A DNA stretch of 64,000 nt. Origin: Amaurobius ferox (Eukaryota; Arthropoda; Arachnida; Araneae; Amaurobiidae). Where the stretch lies: NCBI GenBank assembly GCA_951213105.1, contig OX578137.1:81985410-82049409 (forward strand), in the 5' to 3' direction. Positions 49,001 to 59,130 of the stretch are shown in pieces (positions within the stretch are counted from its first letter, which is position 1; each line of letters opens with the position of its first letter). Position numbers and translations under genes: made by a program. Under the pieces are notes generated by a model. It ran no database searches, was not told where the DNA came from, and worked only from the letters and a program-made list of their open reading frames with translations.

Positions 49001-49060
49001 ACATCATTATGCAGGCAGTAATATACAGCATCATTCAGACAATAATTTACAGTATCATAA
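48950..49060 (+). repeat. Short irregular tandem repeats
   Basis: 'ACAGCATCATGCAGG', 'ATCATTATGCAGG', 'ACAGCATCATTCAGAC' and related words, interleaved with 'TAATATACA', form about five imperfect units. Confidence 0.6.
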
Positions 49061-51200
49061 ACGTAACATTTGATGACATTTTATGGTCAAAAATATATAG
49101 TACCATGTCTGTCCCTCAAATGCACTTCTCTGAATCCACATATAAATTTATGCTCAAAAATTTTATTTTCACACTAAGGACATTTTGTACAATATCAAAG
49201 TAAATTTTATCTACCTCCGATCATACGCACGAATCTAAAATACAACTTCTGACAAAAATCTCACATTAATATACATTTTATGTTGTAAAAATAATGAACA
49301 GCACGTCAGCATATGGTACTATGATAAATGATTTTAGTGAATGTAAGACATGCAATACAGAGAAAGTCAATACTTTGTCAAGTAGATTTATGGTACTGCA
49401 GAACATGATAGACAGAATTGATTGACGCGTGTAGCAGTCTCTGACAGTATTTTCTTATCAATAACAGCCAAGAATTCCACAGATATTTGACAACTTGCTA
49501 AAAGTATTTATAAAATTCAAGCATCGAGATAAGAACCATATTTTAAATCATTTAATGCAATATGATATTGAGTATTTAAATTAATAATGTAACATTTATA
49601 TATTTTCACTGTCATTTTTATACTTTATTTAAATGAAGACATGGTTAAACTTGTGAATGATAGACAAAGATAGATTAAAATTGATTTTGACATATTCACG
49701 TGCTAAATTTCATGACAAAGTAATTAATTTTATTACAAGTACTATGGACATTTTGTCAATTTCTATTTGAATGAATAATTGCTAAAATAAATATGTATTT
49801 TTATTAAGTTAAATAGTGCGTTTAATTGTGATTTTAATGATATTAAAAAAATATTTACATTGTGGTTATTTAAAAAAATTATAGATTTAATAATAAAGAT
49901 GATTTGAATAATCGAGGAAAATATTATCATTGAAAATTCAAATATATTCAACATTTTATGGGATATTTAAAAAAATGTGTGCATTTTAAATTATATCAAG
50001 GAATTGTTTAAATTGCTTAAAGCGTAGATTTGACAAGAGTTATATTGGACACATCTTTGACACATCTATGTCAATTTCATTAAATATTTTGTTTTATGTG
50101 TTGTTAGCTGTTGTTAGCCAATTAAGTAAAATTTGTCACTCTCTAAATGTCACTCTCTTTGTCACTCTCCGATTTAGAAATTATTTCACCTTGAAATTTA
50201 AACTTAACAGACACGAACTAATTTTTTTACACTATGTGTTGTTTAGATATTGCATGTTTTAAAATTGAATTTAAAATACGACATGTTAGAAATATCTGCA
50301 GGAATCATTAAATATTACCTCCCAGTAAGTTGCCATTTATTTTGTAATTCAATTTTTTTGCATTCTTTTAATTTTCTAGAACTTACCATATTAACTTAAA
50401 GCAATAATTTCAGAAGCTTTTAAAAGTGAAAATATAGCTTTATAGTTTTAATGAAATCTGGGAAATCTTGGAAATCTGGAAATAATAAAAGGTTTTCTTT
50501 TATTATTTCAATGTAATTGTCGGGTTGTTACTTTTTGCGTATATGTCTTTAATAAGTATGTACTATGTTAAATGCATAAAATGAACAGAAAACATGCAAA
50601 TATAAATTACAAACATTGAGTATTTTACGTATCATATATTTCTGAAGCTTGTAATATATTCATAGTTCTTGGTTTCTAAGGAGGAAAACATGTTATTTAT
50701 TTTATTATTTGGATACTTCAATATACGAGAATTTGCAGATAATATTTATTAAAACAAGATTGTTTCGTATAAGAATAAAGCATGTATCAAACATCAAATC
50801 TTTAAAATTTTTTTAGACATATACATTTCTTTTGAGAAATGCTGACGATAAATTACATATGTTTATGTAATAAAAAAAATTAAATATTTTAATTTTATAA
50901 TGGCTTTAAATTTCATATTTCTATCATCAATCCTTTAAACTTACAAGACATAAGGAAGAAAATGATATCTTTCTGGGAAAATAACTTTATAACTTTCTGT
51001 TTCATTAAATTATTAAGATTTGATAAAATATTTAATGTTTAATGTGTTAAAGTTTCATCTATCAAGACAAAGTGATATGTCATTTGACTCTACACTAGCT
51101 ATTTAATTTTCTTTATGATAATTTTGTATATTATAAATAACTTTCTAAAATAGACAGATTATTTATATGCTAATCCATTCCCAGATAAAATTCGATTATT
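49061..51200. other. Very AT-rich DNA without recognised gene
   Basis: Open frames are short, low complexity and unsupported. Confidence 0.5.
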
Positions 51201-52239
51201 GAGTATTCATTGCTATGTTTAATTTTAATTTCTATTTTATTTAATTTATTCTATTCAAGTACGAAATACTTTAATAACATTTACCAAATTAATCCATCTA
51301 TGATCTATACCTCATGGAAAATTTACTTATATTATTAGACATAATCATACTTTATCTCAAAATTGCAGCCAAATTGATAGTCTGAATAAATGAGAGACGT
51401 GACAAACATTAAAGATAACATAGAATCGCCTACATGTCTCATTATTGGTAAATATAAGGACGCGACTGACGGTCTCATGACAGTAATTTAAAGCAGCTAT
51501 GTTCATCCATTGGGATACATTTCCTATCAATTTATAAAAATAGATGTTTGTATCGAGGACATTGCAAATAAATGTTCTTAATGTTAAATGGAAATGCCTT
51601 TAATATTATATCTTGTTTTCTATGTAGTAAATAATGAAATTTATACTAGAAAAACGATTTTTAACTTCACATCTTGTTCCAGAAATCTAAGGATTATACG
51701 CAGCACTAAGATGTTTTTCATTATTATAATAATTTTAAACATGCACTTTAAATCGAAAGCAAACATATAAAATATAAACTGTTACGAATATTTTCAAATT
51801 GTTCATCAATTTTGAAATTACTGTATAAAATAATATTTACCTCAAGATAAACAAAGAACATTATTTGTCTTGTATTTTAGCGTTTTTAAATTGAAATATT
51901 TGAATTGTGATAGACTCTCCGATGGGCTATGTCATACATTCATATTTCATTTAATTCTACTTTTTTAACAACCAATATCGAAATAAAAAAATACATTATA
52001 TGAATTTTAAGTTTCATCACCAGTTATTTTTTCAAAAAAAAAAATTGTAAAAATTCTTTAAAAGTTTACTTTTTCAATTTGGCAACAAGCAAGTGACGTC
52101 CATAAATAAGGTAATCTCCCCTTATCTGTGTTAATGTACATAGTTTTAATGTTATAAAAATCCATAGCCTAATAGAAATATACATTTAACCCATATACTT
52201 CACAGGTTATTTCAATACGCCTAGTTAGGTCTATATATT

Positions 52240-52625
52240 TTTAACCGCTAGCACTAAAAGCATACAGTGTGAGGCCTAGATAACCTGGTGTGAGGCCTGG
52301 ATTCAATTGTAATTCATTTATTTTGCACTTTACTATGATTGACTCACAGTGCATTATGGGCGTTGGTTGGAAGGACTAATCAGGAGCTTCCCAGACAGAA
52401 TGCCGAATCTACAACTGGGACAGATTCAACTTTTAGGCAGATCGGTCTTTGAAGCGCGTCCCATTCACGTCGTTTTCGCTCTACGAAGTTTTGTGTCATT
52501 GAAAGAAAGTAATGGCAGTCTGGAACAAGACGGTGGATAATCATAGACCACGGAAGCTAAATCTGGATCTGTTAAGTGTTCATCTTATACACTCGTATAA
52601 GGGTAATATTCAGATTTACTGTGAG
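52240..52625. other. GC-richer segment next to the LTR
   Basis: The 63-codon frame at 52349-52540 has no recognised domain. The duplicated words 'GTGTGAGGCCTRGAT' at 52267 and 52289 suggest a short tandem. It may belong to the same insertion as the LTR downstream. Confidence 0.35.
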
Positions 52626-52907
52626 TTGTACGCGGGTAGTGAAGGTGAAAGATTTATTTATTGATATTGCTACCGAACCACTAGTGTTCACTTATGGGTT
52701 ATTTAGGTAATTATCGTCGGCAATTATTCGTCAGTTGGGAATATTTTGTTTTTAGTTGCGATCTTATTACCTAGGAATGCACAATTCACTACTCTGAGTT
52801 TCATCGCCAATGCAGCATAATATGCATTGCTGCAATTATGTAAACGGCCTCACTGTTGCTATTATGTAAACTGACTCCCCTCAAGGAGGGAGAAAACACT
52901 TTTACAT

Positions 52908-53422
52908 GTAACTATTGCTAGAACGTGAAAATAGGGTTGCAACAATTTGGAGACATTTTCGGGGTATGAGTGTCAGATTTGGCGAAATGTCACTAACTTG
53001 CCAATTTTCTGGAGTTTTTTAATCAGCTATAGAACTTTCCTGAAATATTAACTAATTTCGACGATACTGTCCTCTTTCTAGAAATTTCTAGAAGGAGGAT
53101 AGTAGAGAAAGTTCTAAAGATTATATAGCCATCATTCAGGTTAGACACAGTTGACGTGGTATGAGTTAAACGAAATTGTGAAATACAGTGTTTTGAGAAC
53201 AGAATCGGCTGTTTTGTGAATTAGTGGAGCATTTTATTGCTGTTTTATTATATCTGATAATTGTTTAAAGATCTTGCAAGGTAGTTATAGTGTTATTAGT
53301 TGTATATTGTTCCTGTTTACTCTTATTGCTGCCTCTGAATAAAAGCGTTACTTATCCAGACATTCTGACTGATTTTTATATCTTGAGAGTACAACCAATA
53401 TTTCAGAGGATACGACGTAACA
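52908..53422 (+). mobile_element. Probable solo LTR with heat-shock-type promoter
   Basis: Ends TGTAAC (52908) and GTAACA (53422) would give TG...CA termini. In between stand a heat-shock element, a TATA box, and a polyadenylation signal AATAAA (53338-53343) followed by a U5-like tail, in the order expected for U3-R-U5. 'TTTGGCGAAATG' (52978) echoes other repeats here. No flanking duplication could be fixed, so the left edge is uncertain; no coding interior or second LTR was seen. Confidence 0.55.
53076..53152 (+). promoter_or_regulatory. Perfect four-unit heat-shock element plus TATA box
   Basis: TTC-TA-GAA-AT-TTC-TA-GAA (53076-53093) fits exactly the alternating nTTCn/nGAAn array bound by heat shock factor. 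A TATATAG box follows at 53122-53128, and an initiator-like CACAGTT lies about 27 bp after it (A at 53149). This spacing suits an RNA polymerase II start. Confidence 0.65.
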
Positions 53423-53880
53423 GTATCATATTTATCTGTATTACGCATTTATAAATATACTAAAATATTGAATGTTGAACTTACATTTTGAAGCAAAAAT
53501 TGCAAAATACGCTATTAAAATAAGATTATCAATTGTTTAAAAGGACATTATTACGAGCATATTACAGTACATATTAAACCAAAACTAAATAAACACTTTA
53601 GAAAAATATAATTATAAATTTGAAAGATAAAAAGTAAACTTTTCTACTATTAAAAAAATAATCGCTCCAATAGAATGATAGGGATATGAAGATCCAAGAA
53701 TATAATATTGATTCTGTTACGGGAATAAACACCGGGGATGGATCTGAATTAGTGAAAATATTGATAAATAACTTTTCAATAAAATATTCGTAATTCAAAT
53801 TTGAATGTATTCAAGATTTTGAATAAATGTTGATCACACCTGTATTTTAATGACGTTCATTAAAAATAATAAAAATCATC

Positions 53881-54282
53881 CCGGGCAGTTTCTGATGAAA
53901 CCAGAATTGTCCTAAAACATTTATGTATAACTATCACTTTATTCACTTCATTTTTGGTATTCGAATTTGTAACCCAGCTATCACATATCAAAGTCTATCT
54001 AATGGTAGTCGATTGTTCTCTATTCTAATCATACTTGTATGATAAATAATCAAATCACTAATCATAGAGGCATATACATTCCGGGCAGTTTCAGATGAGT
54101 CCAGAATTGTCGTAAAACATTTGATGTATAATGATCACTTTATTCACTTCATTTTTGGTATTAGAATTTGTAACTCAGCTATCGTAAATTAAAGTATTCC
54201 AAATAGCAGTCGATTGCTCTTAATACAAATCATACATGCATCAAAAATAATAAAATCATTAGTCACAAAGGCATAAACATAT
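53881..54282 (+). repeat. 200-bp tandem duplication
   Basis: 'CCGGGCAGTTTCTGATGA' at 53881 recurs as 'CCGGGCAGTTTCAGATGA' at 54081. The downstream words 'CACTTTATTCACTTCATTTT' and 'AGTCGATTG' also recur with 200-bp spacing. A complementary 'CATAGAAACTGCCTG' lies at about 54483-54497, so the block may be a MITE with an internal tandem. Confidence 0.8.
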
Positions 54283-54720
54283 GAAGTTTTAATAATGAGT
54301 TAAGCACATTTTATTAATTCCATTATTGAAAACTTGTATATTTTCTCAGCGTCACACTTAGATATATCAATAAGTATTATAAATCTACTCTGTAAAGTGG
54401 TATTAAACGGGCACGCTCAAATTTTATCATTGGAAGATCGAACATCGGTTTGGGCGAGCTTATTATCCTGGGACTTATCCATCATAGAAACTGCCTGAAC
54501 ATATTCTAGATGTCAAAATTAATTTCACTTGATCCTGAAGAATTACTTGACGTAACACTGAAATTTAACCGTCTTTCATCTTAAAGTAATTCTTAGAAAG
54601 TTTGGTTTAACAAGTATGAATATTGAGTTTCAGAAAACATTAAAGAAGTTTCTAAATTGTATTAATAATATATAATATATGTACAAATGAAGTAGTTTGT
54701 AGATGTATAGTCCTATTAAT

Positions 54721-57027
54721 GCCAATGCATAATTTTTTATAAAAAAAATTTTAATAAAGAATTAACTGAAATGTAGCTCAACTCGACTTTCTCATATCAG
54801 AATCCATTTTAAATAGCTTGTGAATTTTTCTCTTTTACTTTGCAAATTTTGCAAGACAAATTTTGGAAAATATGTTTTGTTATTGCAAATGATCATGATT
54901 ATAGCATGTGGAGATTCACTTTGAAAAGCTTGAATTTTTTGTTAGATTTATGCCAAGTTGACAAATAGTCATCCCTGGTGAATACCTTGTCTTCTCCCTG
55001 AAGGGGGAACTAATGATGTCACAAACACAAAAATTGTATATTTGCTATTTTTAACTCATTTTATTCAAATTATATTAAAATTATGTTAAAATTTCGAATA
55101 AATGTCATTCTTTCAAATCATGAAAAAATATTTCTAGTTCTAGATTTTTCAATAATGAACCCGAATATAAAGTTGTATGAAAATCCATTAATATTTGTGA
55201 CAGCTATAGTGTACACAAGAAATCGACCAGAGGCGCTAGACAGAAATCGACCAGAGACGCTAGAAGGAGCTCACTCTAAAATAGTCAAAATGTGTTAAGG
55301 AGGTTTTGAAACATATATCCACATCAAAATCTCGACATTGAAAATTTTCATGAAAACAATAATTTCTCTATACTGTATGAGAAAAAAAACTATAGAATTA
55401 TTTGGTTGTCGCGTAGAGGCCAAACTTACAAGGATTCGTGATGAAATAGTTTTGGAACTCTGGCCTTGTATAGTAGATTATAGACGTATGGTAAACATTA
55501 TCAGGATCGAGTAAATTACTTGGATTTAAGAAAATTTTAAAATTCTTACACATATATAAACCATGATATACAAAGACATTCAATATACAATGTTTTCTGA
55601 AATTGCAGTACCAGCAAGAACAGAGCAAATTGGTTGAGCATTTAGAGACAATATAATTGTTGCAAATACACCGTAATGTTAATTTACTTAAAACATATAA
55701 TGCAATTTTCAAAACCAAAACTGGAAGTACATAGAATATATCAGACAATACCGTAATTGCATCTTCAATAAATTACGGTGCCCTTTTCTGTCAAATTATT
55801 AAGGATTATTCTTAGTTCTTAGACATAAACATAGCACCAATGGAGATTTATGAAGCCAGAAACTACGAGACATGATACATTAGCGAATACTGTCCCATCA
55901 ACTAGGTTCATTGTTCTGTGAATACAGACAAGTTTGATTGAAGTACGGGTATGTCAACAGGGTTGACTATCTGGTAAGTAAATATAGAAATACTCTATTT
56001 TGTAAGAATGTATAGAGAACAAGGATATTCTGCAGAAAATGTATAGTTGACTGTGAATGTAATGTGCATTAAGAAGGACAATTGAGTTTGAGTTTGAACC
56101 CTTTCGAAAGTTTTCAATGTTATTATATTTTTAGTTTAATGTTATTTCGGTCCAAATGAATGTTATTTTTACCAAATGTAACATAATTTCATTGGGAAAA
56201 TTGATAGAAATATTATCATTTACTGCATTTACATCGTAATTCTTGCTTTGTTTTCTGCATATCTGACTTAATTCAACACAAGTTTCATTTGCAATTGTCT
56301 AGAATGCTCTAATATTTAGCAACATTAATACAGATTTCGAATTTTTTGCAGATAACCTGAATGCGTGGTCAATTACTTTCATTTTAGGACTGTTTTGCAA
56401 GGAATAACCAATATCTACAATTTCATCAAGAATACTCGAGAGTTAATGCAATATTTCAAACATTTATGGAAAATAATAAACCCAATCGCAACGTAGCTGA
56501 CATCATATTTTATAAAATTTCAATTTTGGTGAGTTCTAGGAGTAGAAAAAACAATAGTTTCGCTCGCAGATACTTTTCTGGAACATATTTGATATAAAGT
56601 TAAACTACAGATTTTTTTTTATTATTTCTTAAAGGAAGGTGTTACAAGGTGTTCTGCCAGGCAGTGGACAAAAATGGAGTACTGGACAATCACTTGGTCA
56701 GATCTTGAGAATATTATCCCCTATGATGCTTTCTTTTGCGCTTATGCATCTTGTGGACTTTGGGTTTGTTGGTTCTCTTGCACTGACGTAGGGAATCCAG
56801 CGTATCCTCGAATCAGCAGAATGTTGTATTAGTGTATTATTTATGTTTTTCTACATTGGTCCAGTTTTTTTTATTCTTCGCACAAGTAGTATTTTACTTA
56901 TTGATATATATTAATTGTGGTTTGAGGGATGATAGTTGTGATTAAGATGTCTCAGCAGGGTCAAATATGGGATAAAATGCACAGCACTAAAATTGTTGCA
57001 AGAACCCTATTTGACGTATATGTGAAT
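54721..57027. other. AT-rich DNA without recognised gene
   Basis: Contains a 24-bp tandem pair at 55217-55266 ('AGAAATCGACCAGAGRCGCTAG'). The minus frame at 55398-55748 (116 codons, Cys- and Leu-rich) has no domain I recognise and no supporting signal. Confidence 0.45.
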
Positions 57028-57029
57028 TA

Positions 57030-58237
57030 CACTCTGAACAAAGTAATGGAATACCTCTCTAATATCGTGTTTAGCCTCCTTTAGAGCGGCAAATTGCTGC
57101 AACTCAACGTGGCATGGACTCAGCTAGTCGGCGGAAGTCTCCAGGAGAAATGTTCAGCCATGCTGCTCCGATAGCAGGCCAATATTGCACGGTTATTGTA
57201 GGTGGTGGAATTTGGGCATGAATGGCTCTTTCGATCATATCCCAGATATGCTCCAAGAGGTTCATGTCTAGCGATCTAGGTGGCCAAATCATGTTCTGGA
57301 GTTATCCAGAATGCTTCTTAAACCAATTGAGAGCAATATAGACCCAGTGACATGGAGCAGGATCATCCTGGACCATACTATCGTTATTGGGATGCCTGAA
57401 GTCCACAAATGGCTGCAAATGATCACCAAGCAGCCGAACATATCAATTTCCTGTCCGTGACCGGTTCAATATGAGCAGAGGATCCAATCCATGCCAAGTA
57501 AACACGTCCCACACCATTATGGAACCACCATCAGCTTTCAGAGTGTTTTGTTGACAAGTTGGATCCATAGCCTCATGATATTTGTGACAATCCCAAACGC
57601 GACCATTAGCTCGTATCAACAGAAAACTTGACTCATTCGACCACGCTATCATCTTCCAGTCATATTGGGTTCATTTCAGGTGTTATTAGCCCAGGTGAGG
57701 CGCTGAAGCAGAGGATGTGCTATGTGTACGAGTTGGTCATCTGCTGCCATATCCCATCAACGCCAAATTTCGCTGCATAAACCTCGTAGATACGCTTCCA
57801 GTACGTCCGTCATTGAATGTGGTAGTCAATTGACGCAATGTCAGTAGTCTGTTAGCACGGATGCTTCTCCTCAGACATCACTGGTTTCGATCATTCATCA
57901 GACGTGACCGCCCATTGCACTGTCTATTGTGGGACGTAATGCCTTCCATGATGTACTCTCGATACACCCTTGACACTGTCGAACGAGAAATCTTCAGAAT
58001 CTTAACAACTTCCGAAATGTTATGGATCATGCTTCGAGCTCCAACTATCATTCCACGATCAAACTCAATTAATTCCCGTTGGATAGCCAGTATCACGTTA
58101 CTTAACGTTTCACAAGACATTCAAGAATCTAACAGATAAAACTGATAACCATCTGACTCTTTATACCCTTTTAATGCTATGCGAGCGCCACTTGTAAATT
58201 TGCATACTGCTATCCTATGAATTTTGGCACTTGAGTG
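57030..58237 (-). mobile_element. Tc1-like transposon, near full length
   Basis: The ends start CACTC on both strands (57030 and 58237), each next to TA (57028-57029 and 58238-58239), giving 1208 bp. The inverted repeats are poorly conserved beyond the first five bases. The transposase reads from 58120 to 57104 on the minus strand and fills most of the element. Confidence 0.8.
57104..58120 (-). pseudogene. Tc1-like transposase, one frame, stop codons only
   Basis: All recognisable blocks lie in a single reading frame of about 338 codons. There is an N-terminal helix-turn-helix region ('EFDRGMIVGARSM', 'VVKILKISRSTVSRVYREY', 58120-57878), then 'RANRLLTLRQLT' and 'GSVSTRFMQRNLALMGYGSR', 'MIAWSNESSF' (57652 onward), 'GGSIMVWDVFTWHGLDPLL', 'VQDDPAPCHW', and 'WPPRSLDMNLLEHIWDMIERA' (57292 onward). 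Several stops interrupt it, two of them at CGA-to-TGA-like positions. The first catalytic residue is changed from D to N (SNES in place of SDES). The second D (57362-57367) and the E (57251-57253) remain, with 36 or 37 residues between them. The protein would bind the inverted repeats and cut DNA at TA targets; this copy is inactive. Confidence 0.9.
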
Positions 58238-58239
58238 TA

Positions 58240-59130
58240 ATTTTGAATACACCTCTATTTCTATATGCGGTATGGACGGAGGCGCCTTGTATGTTAGTGC
58301 TCGTATTCATACCATAAAATCTTATTTCGATGTAACAATTCAATATAAAAAATAGTGTTAATCTAGCTTAGTATCGTAAATGTACCTTGATATGTAAGTG
58401 CAACATTCATATGTAAGAAACTTACGAAATCTTAAATTTGGAATTTTTCAATAAATCAACTATTTAAGGTCAACGCATAAAATTTTCGAACCGTGCCAAG
58501 TTTATATACAATATCATAGGAAAAAATTAAAAAGGAAAAATTTACTAATTAAAGTTGTGTTTCTATTTTAGAAATATCTGCACATTTTGCGTACAAGATA
58601 ATATATATTTGGCATGACTAAATTCAAATAATTATACATGTAAAAGTTGATCTAATTAGTGTTAAATCATTGAACTATGCAATGTTCATTATTTCATTTA
58701 TTACCTTCTAATTCTCTAATAAAGCAGAAATACCCGTTTTCTATCTCCACATTTTAGACTATATGAGAAAATATTTGTATTTAAATTGCTTAAACAAAGA
58801 GAATAGTTTAATTCAAGCATAGCTGTTCTTCTACTGAGACAGTTTTGTGAGATTGGATGAATTTGCTAACGAAATATCATACGTGAAAAAACCCAAACCA
58901 TATTTTGAAATAACTTCAGTTACAACCCCACGGCAGTCAATAAAATAACGTGTTTAATACATTATTTTTAGTTAACTATATTCTGTTAAAATGGAATTAC
59001 GCTAAATGTTCCAATATCTTTCGAATCATTAGAATAAAAAGTTGTTTAAATTTTAAAATACGTTATTTCAAAATTTTAAAAGTGTACTGTTTGTTCCCTT
59101 ACACTCATAATTAACGTTTCAGTGTTAATA
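58240..59130. other. AT-rich DNA without recognised gene
   Basis: Nothing recognisable on either strand. Confidence 0.5.

Larger units (their letters stand above)
51200..54720 (+). repeat. Segmental duplication, copy 1
   Basis: Two stretches match the later copy in direct orientation: 51360-51620 with 59420-59690 ('AAATTGATAGTCTG', 'GACGTGACAAACATTAAAGA', 'CATTATTGGTAAAT', 'GGCGGTCTCATG' versus 'GACGGTCTCATG'), and 54285-54720 with 61535-61985 ('TGAAGTTTTAAWAATGAGTTAA', 'GAAGAATTACT'). Between them this copy holds a GC-richer segment and an LTR (52240-53422) that the other copy lacks. Confidence 0.7.

Noticed and set aside
55398..55748. 116-codon minus-strand frame as a gene
   Set aside because: Low complexity, no recognisable domain, and no promoter or splice support in a very AT-rich region.
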